Positions 20,485 through 28,243 are shown, counted from the first letter of the stretch. The stretch: DNA of 64,000 nucleotides from Tenacibaculum finnmarkense genomovar ulcerans (GCF_900239495.1 NZ_OENE01000015.1:46295-110294), one strand, 5' to 3'. The notes: a model not told the origin generated them from the sequence alone. A program made the numbers and translations.

Positions 20485-23322
20485 TTGAAAAAACAAGAAT
20501 ATATTGAAGTTTACGGAGCTAGGGTTCACAACTTAAAAAACATTGACGTTAAAATTCCTCGTGAAAAACTCGTGGTTATTACTGGGCTAAGCGGTAGCGG
20601 GAAATCATCGCTTGCTTTTGATACTATTTATGCCGAAGGACAGCGCCGATATATTGAAACTTTTTCGGCATATGCACGGCAGTTTTTAGGCGGATTAGAA
20701 CGCCCCGATGTTGATAAAATTGATGGTTTATCGCCCGTAATTGCTATCGAACAAAAAACTACGAATAAAAGCCCGCGCTCAACAGTAGGAACAATTACTG
20801 AAATTTATGATTTTTTACGATTGTTATTTTCTCGTGCCTCGGATGCTTACTCGTATAATACCAACGAAAAAATGGTCAGTTATTCTGATGAACAAATCAG
20901 ACAATTGATTTTAAAAGATTTTAACGAAAAACGCATTGCTGTTTTAGCGCCTTTAATTAGAAGTAGAAAAGGACATTATCGCGAGCTTTTTGAGCAAATT
21001 GCCAAGCAAGGTTTTGTTAGAGTTCGTGTAGATGGTCAAATAAAAGAGCTTGAAAAAGGCATGAAACTTGACCGTTACAAAAACCACGATATTGAAGTGG
21101 TTATTGATCGGTTGGTGGTTAATGAAAAATCAGAAAAACGCTTAGAAGAGACTATTAAAACTGCTTTATATGCAGGTGATAATATTTTAATGGTAATTGA
21201 TGTTGATGCTGATGATAAACCTCGTTATTTTAGTCGTGAATTAATGTGTCCAACCTCAGGGATTGCCTACCCGAACCCCGAACCAAATTCATTTTCTTTT
21301 AACTCCCCAAAAGGAGCTTGTTTAAAGTGTAACGGCTTAGGAATTACCGATCAAATTAATATAAAAAAATTAATTCCTGATGATAATATCTCTATCAAAA
21401 ATGGTGGGATTATTCCGTTAGGAACTCAAAAAAGTAGTTGGATTTTTAAACAAATCCAAACCATTGCCGACAGGCATAATTTTAAATTGACCGATCCAAT
21501 AAATAAAATTCCAGCAACAGCGATCGACATTATTTTACATGGAGGAAATGAAAAATTCGAAATAAATTCGAAAGAACTTGGTGTAACTCGAAATTATGAA
21601 ATTGATTTTGAAGGAATTATCGCTTTTATAGAAAATCAATATAAAAATGCCGAAAGTGCGACTATAAAACGCTGGGCAAAAGATTTTATGGATGAAGTTA
21701 CTTGCTCAGATTGCGAGGGAAAAAGATTAAAAAAAGAAGCGCTTCATTTTAAAGTTACCGATAAAAATATCAGCGATTTAGCACAAATGGATATTACCGA
21801 GCTTGCCCTTTGGTTTGAAAATATTGAGGATGATTTATCAGAAAAACAACGCTTAATTGCTTCTGAAATAATCAAAGAAATTCGCACAAGAATTCAGTTT
21901 TTATTAGATGTTGGCTTGGATTATTTAACCTTAGATAGAACCTCAAAATCATTATCGGGTGGTGAAGCGCAACGCATTCGATTAGCTACTCAAATTGGGT
22001 CGCAATTGGTGGGTGTTTTGTATATTTTAGATGAACCAAGTATCGGTTTACATCAACGAGATAACGAAAAATTGATAAAATCGCTTATAAAACTTCGTGA
22101 TATTGGAAATTCTGTTTTAGTGGTCGAACATGATAAAGATATGATTGAACAGGCCGATTTTGTACTAGATATTGGCGCAGGAGCAGGAATTTTTGGAGGC
22201 GAAATTGTCAGCCAAGGAACCTATCAAGATTTAAAAAAACAAGCTACTTTAACAGCTGATTATCTAACAGGGAAAAAGAAAATTGCCGTACCTAAAGAAC
22301 GTAGAAAAGGCAACGGAAACTTTATTAAACTTTCGGGAGCTTCGGGGAATAACCTAAAAAATGTTACGGTACAATTTCCTTTAGGACAAATGATTTGCGT
22401 TACCGGAGTTTCTGGTAGTGGAAAATCGACCTTAATTAATGAAACTTTATATCCTATTTTAAATGCACATATTTATAATGGTGTAAAAAAACCAATGCCC
22501 TACAAAAAAATTGAAGGCTTAGCACATATTGATAAAATAATTGCCATCGACCAATCGCCAATTGGTAGAACGCCACGTTCAAACCCCGCAACTTATACGG
22601 CAACGTTCACCGAAATTAGAAGTTTATTTGCTAAAACTCCCGAAGCATTAATTAGAGGCTACAAACCTGGGCGTTTTAGTTTTAATGTAAAAGGCGGACG
22701 TTGTGAAACCTGTCAAGGTGGTGGTGTTCGTGTTATTGAAATGAATTTTTTACCCGATGTTCAGGTGGAATGTGAAACCTGTCAAGGGAAGCGTTTTAAT
22801 AGAGAAACTTTAGAAATTCGCTATAAAGGAAAATCAATTGCTGATGTTTTAAATATGACCATCGATCAAGCAACTGATTTTTTTGAGTTGATTCCTAAAA
22901 TACATCGAAAATTAAAAACCATTAAAGATGTCGGCTTAGGATATATCACTTTAGGGCAGCAATCCACCACGCTTTCTGGTGGTGAGGCGCAACGTATTAA
23001 ATTGGCTTCCGAATTATCAAAAAGAGATACAGGAAACACCTTTTATATTTTAGATGAACCTACCACGGGCTTGCATTTTGAAGATATTCGGGTGTTAATG
23101 AATGTTTTAAATAAACTTACTGATAAAGGAAATACGGTGTTAATTATTGAGCATAATATGGATGTTATCAAGCTTGCCGATACTATTATTGACATCGGTA
23201 TGGAAGGTGGTAAAAATGGTGGCGAAGTGTTAGCTATTGGTTCTCCTGAAGAAGTTTCCAAACATAAAACGAGTTATACTGCGAAGTTTTTGAACAAGGA
23301 ATTAAACCAACCAATAATATAA
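20485..23322 (+). CDS. uvrA: Excinuclease ABC subunit UvrA
   Basis: The DNA-damage sensor of nucleotide excision repair, a dimeric double ABC ATPase. It is 945 residues, full length. Walker [10 protein letters not shown] is at residues 34-42 and a second, GVSGSGKST, begins near 641. Two LSGGEAQR signatures and two Walker B LDEP motifs are present. Zinc-binding CxxC pairs include CSDCEGK and the CETCQGG...CETCQGK module around residues 739-771. The start is TTG, directly before [18 protein letters not shown] decayed, diverged piece of a uvrA 3' region lies 1.7 kb downstream. Confidence 0.98.
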   Translation: MKKQEYIEVYGARVHNLKNIDVKIPREKLVVITGLSGSGKSSLAFDTIYAEGQRRYIETFSAYARQFLGGLERPDVDKIDGLSPVIAIEQKTTNKSPRSTVGTITEIYDFLRLLFSRASDAYSYNTNEKMVSYSDEQIRQLILKDFNEKRIAVLAPLIRSRKGHYRELFEQIAKQGFVRVRVDGQIKELEKGMKLDRYKNHDIEVVIDRLVVNEKSEKRLEETIKTALYAGDNILMVIDVDADDKPRYFSRELMCPTSGIAYPNPEPNSFSFNSPKGACLKCNGLGITDQINIKKLIPDDNISIKNGGIIPLGTQKSSWIFKQIQTIADRHNFKLTDPINKIPATAIDIILHGGNEKFEINSKELGVTRNYEIDFEGIIAFIENQYKNAESATIKRWAKDFMDEVTCSDCEGKRLKKEALHFKVTDKNISDLAQMDITELALWFENIEDDLSEKQRLIASEIIKEIRTRIQFLLDVGLDYLTLDRTSKSLSGGEAQRIRLATQIGSQLVGVLYILDEPSIGLHQRDNEKLIKSLIKLRDIGNSVLVVEHDKDMIEQADFVLDIGAGAGIFGGEIVSQGTYQDLKKQATLTADYLTGKKKIAVPKERRKGNGNFIKLSGASGNNLKNVTVQFPLGQMICVTGVSGSGKSTLINETLYPILNAHIYNGVKKPMPYKKIEGLAHIDKIIAIDQSPIGRTPRSNPATYTATFTEIRSLFAKTPEALIRGYKPGRFSFNVKGGRCETCQGGGVRVIEMNFLPDVQVECETCQGKRFNRETLEIRYKGKSIADVLNMTIDQATDFFELIPKIHRKLKTIKDVGLGYITLGQQSTTLSGGEAQRIKLASELSKRDTGNTFYILDEPTTGLHFEDIRVLMNVLNKLTDKGNTVLIIEHNMDVIKLADTIIDIGMEGGKNGGEVLAIGSPEEVSKHKTSYTAKFLNKELNQPII

Positions 23323-23345
23323 ATGTATAAAACATCAAAAAAACA

Positions 23346-23474
23346 ATGAAAAAGTTAATTTTAGAAATAGAAAAAAAATTACCAAGCAATATAAATGTAT
23401 ATATATTTTTATCTTGTACTATTCTGGGGATGTTAATCGGTGTTTATTTTTCTGTTCTATTTTTTTTCATATGA
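23346..23474 (+). CDS. Short hydrophobic ORF, probably a truncated or fused remnant
   Basis: A 42-residue ORF beginning MKKLILEIEKKLPSN, with one membrane helix (about residues 17-42). Its last 11 codons fall inside a 39-bp segment (23444-23482) that also forms the right end of the MITE-like element at 27904-28092. The reading frame was therefore probably closed by an element end and the original C-terminus is lost. It might once have been an immunity-type peptide; no homolog is recognised. Confidence 0.35.
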   Translation: MKKLILEIEKKLPSNINVYIFLSCTILGMLIGVYFSVLFFFI

Positions 23475-23479
23475 AATTT

Positions 23480-23506
23480 AAAATCACTATAAAACAACAC
23501 GATATT
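23480..23506 (+). pseudogene. 27-bp scar of the C39 ABC-transporter gene start
   Basis: These bases match codons 3-11 of the transporter gene at 28305 (residues KITIKQHDI) and are then joined to the upstream repeat of the first peptide pair. It is a third, minimal copy of the transporter 5' end and marks a deletion junction. Confidence 0.75.
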
Positions 23507-23508
23507 TC

Positions 23509-23688
23509 TTACAAACTAATTTGCTCGTTGCAAGTTAATTGCAGTGAACACAGTTATGTTTGTGGTATCAAAACAAATAAATAGGTGCACATATATAATT
23601 TGAATTGATATCGATTGTTATTAATTAAAAAAATACAATCAAAAAAAGAAATAGTAATTTTATGAAAAATTTAAATGATTTTGGAGTT
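23509..23688 (+). repeat. Direct repeat R1, copy a (upstream region and first codons of peptide 1)
   Basis: About 180 bp nearly identical to 27019-27208. It covers the region from TTACAAACTAATTT through the first nine codons of the leader peptide (MKNLNDFGV). Differences are a few substitutions, a 4-bp indel, and a 15-bp duplication in copy b. It carries TGCAA-N5-TTGCA (23529-23543) and a TATGTTTG element (23555-23562) that fits the Bacteroidota -7 consensus. Confidence 0.85.
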
Positions 23689-23841
23689 TTAGAAATAAGT
23701 AAATCTGAGCAACAGATAATTGATGGAGGAGAATGGATTTCTGAAGCTTGGAAGGTACTAAAAGAAATCGACAAAGGATGGGATGATTTCAAAGATAGAT
23801 TAGGTAATGGTTGGGATTCTTATGGAGACTGTGCTTGTTAA
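23662..23841 (+). CDS. Double-glycine leader peptide 1 (bacteriocin-like precursor)
   Basis: A 59-residue precursor. The leader MKNLNDFGVLEISKSEQQII ends in DGG (residues 21-23), the cut site for C39 peptidases. The predicted mature part is 36 residues, with four Trp, alternating charges that suggest an amphipathic helix, and a C-terminal CAC. The first nine residues are identical to peptide 3, because both lie in repeat R1. Peptide 2 starts 19 bp after its stop. A role as antimicrobial or signalling peptide is inferred from the leader and the neighbouring C39 transporter. Confidence 0.8.
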   Translation: MKNLNDFGVLEISKSEQQIIDGGEWISEAWKVLKEIDKGWDDFKDRLGNGWDSYGDCAC

Positions 23842-23860
23842 ATATTTAAAATTATAAAAA

Positions 23861-24037
23861 ATGAAAAATTTAGATTTTTGTAAAGAGTTAAGTTCAGTAG
23901 AATTAGTTGAGATAAATGGAGGTGGTTTAGTAGAGGATATCGGTTACGCAGCTCATGCAGTTAGTGATGGTATATGTACTGCTGGTAGATGGGTTGCAGA
24001 TAGGGCATCTGATGCTTGGGATTGGTGTTGTAACTAA
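23861..24037 (+). CDS. Double-glycine leader peptide 2 (bacteriocin-like precursor)
   Basis: A 58-residue precursor. The leader has the usual L-S-x-x-E-L-x-x-I-N-G-G pattern (ELSSVELVEINGG), cut predicted after residue 21. The mature part contains GYAAHAVSDGICTAGRWV and ends WDWCCN, so it has three Cys, of which two are adjacent at the end. It is paired with peptide 1 in one transcript ended by a strong hairpin, which suggests a two-peptide system (inference). Confidence 0.8.
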   Translation: MKNLDFCKELSSVELVEINGGGLVEDIGYAAHAVSDGICTAGRWVADRASDAWDWCCN

Positions 24038-24042
24038 AAACA

Positions 24043-24077
24043 AAAGGCTCTTTTGTTATAATAACAAAAGAGCCTTT
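24043..24077 (+). terminator. Terminator after peptide 2
   Basis: Exact 17-bp arms AAAGGCTCTTTTGTTAT and ATAACAAAAGAGCCTTT flank a single central base, 5 bp after the peptide 2 stop. The real loop will be several bases. Confidence 0.85.
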
Positions 24078-24094
24078 CTTCTAATTTATAAATT

Positions 24095-24718
24095 ATGTTT
24101 TCTTTTAAAGATAAAAATATTCAGTTTGATTTTATTTATTTATTTATATTTGTTTTTACTTTCAACATGTTAATTTTGAAAATTATTAATCATATATATA
24201 AAAAACCTTTTATAGATGAAGATGATTTTTCAAAATTAACTATTGGCATTTTTGTAACATATGTTTTTTTGATTCCTTTAATAGAAGAGTTGTGTTTTAG
24301 AGGTGTTTTAAGTTTATCAAAAAAAATATTTTTTGTATCGCTTGTAGCGATTTTAATTGTCCTTTTATGTTTTTTTAAGTTCAATTTTATTTCATTATCA
24401 ATTATTAGTTTAATAATTATTTTAGGTATTCTAACTTTAGTTAATAATGATTTAATTTTCCGAATTAAACGTTTCGTTGATGAAAATATTATTATTGTAA
24501 TAATAATAACTGCTATATTGTTTTCTATTGCTCATCTTAAAAATTATGAAAGTATAAACGTAGAAGCTTACTTAAAAATTATACCAAAATTTACTGGAGG
24601 TCTTTATTTAGGGTATATTGCTTATAAATATGGAATATCTAGGTCGTATATTCTTCATGGAATAAATAATTTAATTCCTTTTATTATTATTCTAATTGTA
24701 AAATATTTTAGGTTTTGA
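24095..24718 (+). CDS. CPBP family intramembrane glutamic endopeptidase (candidate immunity protein)
   Basis: A 207-residue, very hydrophobic protein with about six membrane helices. All three CPBP/Abi motifs are present: EELCFRG (EExxxR, E64-E65...R69), FSIAH (FxxxH, H147) and HGINN (HxxxN, H188...N192). In Gram-positive bacteriocin loci such proteins often give self-immunity; elsewhere they process membrane or prenylated substrates. Here it follows the peptide 1-2 unit by 17 bp after the terminator. Its base composition is even more AT-rich than the surrounding core genes. Confidence 0.85.
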   Translation: MFSFKDKNIQFDFIYLFIFVFTFNMLILKIINHIYKKPFIDEDDFSKLTIGIFVTYVFLIPLIEELCFRGVLSLSKKIFFVSLVAILIVLLCFFKFNFISLSIISLIIILGILTLVNNDLIFRIKRFVDENIIIVIIITAILFSIAHLKNYESINVEAYLKIIPKFTGGLYLGYIAYKYGISRSYILHGINNLIPFIIILIVKYFRF

Positions 24719-24739
24719 TTATTTAAACTAGAAAAAACT

Positions 24740-25004
24740 CTTCCCTGCAAATAAATTGCAGTAAACAAAGCTTTCTTTGTCGTTCTTAAATTGAAAAAGA
24801 ATGGCAAAAATCACTATAAAATAACACGATATTACCGATTGCGGGGCAGCATGTTTAGCATCTATTTCGGCACATTATAACTTACAACTTCCTATTGCAC
24901 GTATTCGCCAATATGCAGGTACTGATAAAAAAGGAACGAATGTATTAGGCTTAATAGAAGCATCAGAAAAATTAGGTTTTGAAGCAAAAGGTGTGCGTGG
25001 TGAA
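24740..25004 (+). repeat. Direct repeat R2, copy a (leader and 5' end of a transporter gene copy)
   Basis: 265 bp matching 28244-28508 at a constant offset of 3504 bp with only a few substitutions. It includes the 61-bp upstream sequence with TGCAA-N5-TTGCAGTAAACA and the first 68 codons of the C39 transporter. The match stops exactly where the sequence turns into a uvrA-like fragment. Confidence 0.9.
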
Positions 25005-25222
25005 ACCTGCCAAGGAAAGTCAATTTCTGATGTTTTAAATATGACCATCGATCAGGCGACCCATTTCTTTGAATTAACACCAAAAATACATCGAAAATTA
25101 AAAACCATAAAAGATCTTGACTTAGGAATATCACTTTAGGGCAGAAATCCACCACGCTTTCTGGTGGCGAAGTTTTAGTAACAGGAACTCCCGAAAAAGC
25201 AGCCAACTACACAACACCTTAA
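24801..25222 (+). pseudogene. Chimeric pseudogene: C39 transporter N-terminus joined to a decayed uvrA 3' fragment
   Basis: The first 204 bp copy the transporter gene, but codon 8 is TAA where the intact gene has CAA, so it cannot be translated from its own start. After GGTGAAAC the sequence changes to uvrA-like DNA (ETCQGK, then [26 protein letters not shown]). That fragment has an internal deletion of about 42 bp, a frameshift near 25130, and a second deletion fusing the LSGGE region to the gene's C-terminal end (GGEVLVTGTPEKAANY). The fragment differs from the resident uvrA, so it is from an old or foreign copy. Confidence 0.85.
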
Positions 25223-25263
25223 AAAACAATAAATTAAGCAATAAAACTACCTTTAAAAAAACT

Positions 25264-25377
25264 AAAAGCCCCTATTTATGTTAATGAAATGTTAACAAAA
25301 ATAGGGTTAACCCTATTTCAATTAGGGTTAACCCTAAAGCTCAATTAGGGGTATTGGGTATTGACAGGAGCTTTTTT
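25264..25377 (+). promoter_or_regulatory. Tandem GGGTTAACCC palindromes inside a terminator-like stem
   Basis: Two perfect palindromes lie side by side: a 20-bp one centred on GGGTTAACCC (25299-25318) and a 16-bp one, TTAGGGTTAACCCTAA (25322-25337). They are enclosed by AAAAGCCCCT (about 25265) and AGGAGCTTTT (about 25366), which pair with one mismatch and are followed by T residues. The site lies about 175 bp before the HlyD gene. It could be a dimeric-regulator operator or a structured terminator. Confidence 0.5.
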
Positions 25378-25511
25378 AAAATTTACTTTTACAAAAACTT
25401 ATCAGAAAAAAAACAATCTTATTTTAAAACAAAACTATATTCCTTTACCCACAGTATCTGTAAAAAGCAGAAAACTTTCTTTAAATTAAAAAATTGTTAG
25501 GCAAAAAAAAT

Positions 25512-26654
25512 ATGAAACAAATATTTCCAAAAGAGATTATAGAAAACAGTGTTGAAGTACATCAATTCAAACATTCTAAAAAAAGCAAAATTGTTTACAA
25601 TGTAATATTGCTAGCAATACTATTGGCTTTAATATCATTACCTTTTATTAAAATTACAATTTACAACACTTCTCAAGGATTGATAAGGTCAGATAAAGAG
25701 AGAATGGCAATACAAAGTAGTACTAGTGGAAATGTTTTTTTTCATCAACTTAAAAATAATTTAAAGGTACAAAAAGGAGATACCTTGTTGATTATTGATA
25801 ATATAGCGATGAATCATAAAATTGAAAATACTACAAGTCAATTAAATGAAACCAAGGTTTTTATTGAAGATTTAAAATTATTATTTAGCCCTAAAAAAAA
25901 CAGAATTAAATTACAATCTTTAAAATATCAACAAGAATATAGCTTTTATCAACAAAAGTTAAGTGAATTTAATACTCGTTTTTTTAAAATTAAGCAGGAT
26001 TATCAGCGTAATCAAAAATTATTTAAAAAAGGTGTTATTGCTAAAGTAACGCTTAATGATAGTAAACTACTATATGATTTAGCTTTAAACGCAACTACGC
26101 AACATAAAAAACAACAATTTAGTACTTGGCAAAATCAGTTAGTAAACTCTCAGAATCAATTAAAAGAATTAGAAAATAATCAAATTCAATTGAAAGAAAG
26201 TAGTAATTTATCCATAATAAAAGCCCCGATTACAGGTACTTTATTAAATGTGAAAGGAATTGAAAAAGGAAGTTTTATTCCTAACGGATTACAATTAGCC
26301 GACATTTCACCGCAATCAGATTTAATCGTAGAATGCTATATAAACCCTACGGATATTGGTTTATTAAAGAAAGGAAACAAAGTAAAGTTTCAAGTAACTG
26401 CTTTTAATTATAACCAATGGGGTTTGGCTACTGGCAGTATCACTGCAATTGGTAATGATGTAGAAATGGTTAATAATACACCAATGTTTAAAGTTTTATG
26501 TTCGTTAAATCAAGATTTTTTACAACTTAAAAATGGTTTTAAAGGACATTTAAAAAAAGGAATGTTTGCTAATGCTCGTTTTGAACTTACAGAACGCACA
26601 CTTTTTGACCTACTCTACGATAAAATGGATGATTGGTTAAATCCTATTACATAA
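25512..26654 (+). CDS. HlyD-family membrane fusion protein
   Basis: The periplasmic adaptor of a peptide exporter. It is 380 residues from the ATG at 25512 (MKQIFPKEIIENS); a TTG 18 bp earlier is less likely. It has a short cytosolic N-terminus, one membrane helix (about residues 27-48), and a first lipoyl half with SGNVFFHQLKNNLKVQKGD. A long helical hairpin (about 90-210) and a second lipoyl half (IIKAPITGTLLNVKGIEKG) follow, then a beta-barrel. It would link the C39 ABC transporter at 28305 to an outer-membrane channel, which is not encoded here. Together they form a type I peptide export system. Confidence 0.9.
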   Translation: MKQIFPKEIIENSVEVHQFKHSKKSKIVYNVILLAILLALISLPFIKITIYNTSQGLIRSDKERMAIQSSTSGNVFFHQLKNNLKVQKGDTLLIIDNIAMNHKIENTTSQLNETKVFIEDLKLLFSPKKNRIKLQSLKYQQEYSFYQQKLSEFNTRFFKIKQDYQRNQKLFKKGVIAKVTLNDSKLLYDLALNATTQHKKQQFSTWQNQLVNSQNQLKELENNQIQLKESSNLSIIKAPITGTLLNVKGIEKGSFIPNGLQLADISPQSDLIVECYINPTDIGLLKKGNKVKFQVTAFNYNQWGLATGSITAIGNDVEMVNNTPMFKVLCSLNQDFLQLKNGFKGHLKKGMFANARFELTERTLFDLLYDKMDDWLNPIT

Positions 26655-26739
26655 TTATTACCATTTTTTTAATCGAAAAATCGAAAATTATTTCATCTAT
26701 AAACTTACATGAAATAATCAAGTTTCAAAAAATCCTTCT

Positions 26740-27048
26740 ATGAAAAATTTAAAAAATTTAGAACGCTTACAACAATTACATAATTTAATTACCAATCAAA
26801 ATACAGGTACACCAAAAGAACTCGCTAACTTACTTCAAATAAGCCAGCGTTCTGTATATTTATTGGTAGAACAACTGAAAGATTACAATGCGAATATTTG
26901 TTATAGTAGAAGTAGAAAAACCTATCATTATTGTAATGATTTTGATTTAAAAGTATCTATTTCAGTAAGTGTATTAACAAATAACGAGGTTACTAAAATT
27001 TTTGGAGGTAGTTATTTTTTACAAACTAATTTATTCGTTGCAAGTTAA
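26740..27048 (+). CDS. Small helix-turn-helix protein, candidate locus regulator
   Basis: A 102-residue protein. The N-terminal winged HTH of HTH_11/DeoR type (LQQLHNLITNQNTGTPKELA, then LLQISQRSVYLLVEQLKDY) is followed by a short tail with SVLTNNEVTKIFGG. No ligand or WYL domain is present. Its last nine codons lie in repeat R1, so the C-terminus may have been reset by the duplication. It lies between the HlyD gene and peptides 3-4. It may bind the TGCAA-N5-TTGCA motif found four times in the locus (inference). Confidence 0.75.
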   Translation: MKNLKNLERLQQLHNLITNQNTGTPKELANLLQISQRSVYLLVEQLKDYNANICYSRSRKTYHYCNDFDLKVSISVSVLTNNEVTKIFGGSYFLQTNLFVAS

Positions 27049-27208
27049 TTGCAGTGAACACGGTTATGTTTGTGGTATCAAAACAAATAGGTGCACATAT
27101 AATTTGTTTTGATGCCGATTGTTATTAATTAAAAAAAATACAATCAAAAAAAGAAATAGTAATTTATAAAAATGTAATTTTATGAAAAATTTAAATGATT
27201 TTGGGGTT
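27019..27208 (+). repeat. Direct repeat R1, copy b (upstream region and first codons of peptide 3)
   Basis: It matches 23509-23688 and begins inside the 3' end of the HTH gene. It carries TGCAA-N5-TTGCAGTGAACA (27039-27060) and TATGTTTG (27065-27072). Relative to copy a it has a 15-bp tandem duplication just before the ATG. Confidence 0.85.
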
Positions 27209-27337
27209 CAGGAATTGAGTGCTAATGAAATGGAAAATATCGATGGAGGAATTTTACCTCTTTTATTTATAGCTGCAGATATTTTTATATATTCAACAAC
27301 AGCTAGTTATATCTATCATAAATATATACAAAACTAA
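27182..27337 (+). CDS. Double-glycine leader peptide 3 (bacteriocin-like precursor)
   Basis: A 51-residue precursor. Leader MKNLNDFGVQELSANEMENI plus DGG (cut after residue 23). The predicted 28-residue mature part is hydrophobic (ILPLLFIAADIFIYSTTASY) and ends HKYIQN, consistent with a membrane-inserting peptide, with no Cys. It is separated from peptide 4 by 3 bp, so the two are co-translated. Confidence 0.8.
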   Translation: MKNLNDFGVQELSANEMENIDGGILPLLFIAADIFIYSTTASYIYHKYIQN

Positions 27338-27340
27338 GCT

Positions 27341-27484
27341 ATGGAAAATTTAATTGAATTATCAGAAAAAGAATTAAAGGAAATTAATGGAGGAAGATTA
27401 CCTTTCCCTACTTTGAATAGATTCAACTTTTTTTGGGATGTAGCCAAAGCTGGTTGGAGTTTTGGAAAATATTTAGCAGGATAA
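27341..27484 (+). CDS. Double-glycine leader peptide 4 (bacteriocin-like precursor)
   Basis: A 47-residue precursor. Leader MENLIELSEKELKEINGG ends after residue 18 with the classical GG. The 29-residue mature part (RLPFPTLNRFNFFWDVAKAG...) is cationic and aromatic and ends FGKYLAG. The start lies 3 bp after the peptide 3 stop. Pairing of a hydrophobic peptide 3 with a cationic aromatic peptide 4 is reminiscent of two-peptide class IIb bacteriocins (inference). Confidence 0.8.
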   Translation: MENLIELSEKELKEINGGRLPFPTLNRFNFFWDVAKAGWSFGKYLAG

Positions 27485-27494
27485 TAATACTTTT

Positions 27495-27553
27495 AGGCTT
27501 TTAAACTCCATCATTTTCGGTTTTCAGACTAAAATGATGGAGTTTAAAAGCCT
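27495..27553 (+). terminator. Long perfect hairpin after peptide 4
   Basis: Exact 23-bp arms (27495-27517, starting AGGCTTTTAAACTCC, and 27531-27553) with a 13-nt loop, 10 bp after the peptide 4 stop. The T-tract after it is weak (CCTTCATT), so it may protect the mRNA 3' end as well as terminate. Confidence 0.75.
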
Positions 27554-27615
27554 TCATTAGAAAATTACAGGTAAAAAAACTTTTAAATAATCTGTTTTTT
27601 GTGAATTTTAGAAAT

Positions 27616-27696
27616 ATGAAAAAAAAAATCCGTATTATAGTATTAGGAGTAATTTTAATATTAGGAATAATTTTTGGTAAATTACTAGCAACTTAA
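27616..27696 (+). CDS. Tiny single-helix membrane peptide
   Basis: A 26-residue ORF, MKKKIRIIVLGVILILGIIF and five further residues: a basic start and one membrane helix. It lies between the peptide 4 hairpin and a 63-residue ORF that starts 4 bp after its stop. It could be an immunity peptide or leaderless membrane peptide; there is no recognised family. Confidence 0.35.
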   Translation: MKKKIRIIVLGVILILGIIFGKLLAT

Positions 27697-27700
27697 ATTT

Positions 27701-27892
27701 ATGATAATAAATAGTTTTCATTCAGAGGGAATTGATTTACATAAAAAGAAAATAAAAGAAGAGTTAGATTTGCTAATTTTTCAAACTAAAATGTCTAATC
27801 TATTTTCTCAAGAAATAAAAGATAAAAAAATTCTTGACTTAAAAAAAGAATATAAAAGAAAAATTACAGATATTGATTTTTATTTTTTCTAA
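27701..27892 (+). CDS. Small charged hypothetical protein in the peptide locus
   Basis: A 63-residue ORF, Lys/Glu-rich and predicted helical (GIDLHKKKIKEELDLLIFQ), with no membrane helix. It is 4 bp downstream of the tiny membrane peptide and is followed by a MITE-like element. The position suggests a possible immunity role for peptides 3-4. It is not recognised as a known family and may not be translated. Confidence 0.45.
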   Translation: MIINSFHSEGIDLHKKKIKEELDLLIFQTKMSNLFSQEIKDKKILDLKKEYKRKITDIDFYFF

Positions 27893-27903
27893 TTTACCTT
27901 TTA

Positions 27904-28092
27904 AGAGCCTGTTTAAATTTTAAAGGAAATGTTTTTCTAAAGAGATAAACGTCGTGCTGAATTTATTTCAGCATCGCATCAAAAGGAGAACTACGGCAAA
28001 TCAGGATGCGAACCTAAAATAATTTTAGGTTAACAATGCGATTTCTTATTTTTCTGTTATATTTTTTTTCAGATGAAATTTAAACAGCCTCT
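27904..28092. mobile_element. MITE-like element with 17-bp terminal inverted repeats
   Basis: A 189-bp noncoding unit. Left end AGAGCCTGTTTAAATTT and right end AAATTTAAACAGCCTCT are inverted repeats with one mismatch. Inside are GTGCTGAATTTATTTCAGCA (a hairpin) and CGCATC...GATGCG. A 39-bp match to its right end occurs at 23444-23482 (two mismatches), and a left-end-like stretch occurs at 41122-41185. No transposase is encoded. It occupies much of the 412-bp spacer before the transporter gene; the remainder to 28243 is AT-rich with nothing further recognised. Confidence 0.65.
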
Positions 28093-28243
28093 AAATAAAA
28101 AAAAAATAAGAATTTGAAATAATAAATTTTGCAATCACCTTTATTAATGGTTATTAGCTATATTAATATATATTCTTCTGGTTATACAATTTTACACTAA
28201 TTAGTTAATAGACCAAATAATCAATAACACTATTATAATTCCC

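Noticed and set aside
24892..25206. 104-residue minus-strand ORF across the chimeric pseudogene
   Set aside because: It is antisense to recognisable transporter and uvrA fragments and has no own features.
25299..25337. Telomere-like TTAGGG/CCCTAA repeats
   Set aside because: The resemblance comes from two palindromes, not from a tandem hexamer array, and the site is internal to a chromosome-type gene region.
25494..25511. TTG start for the HlyD-type protein
   Set aside because: The ATG at 25512 gives a standard membrane-fusion N-terminus; the six added residues have no support.
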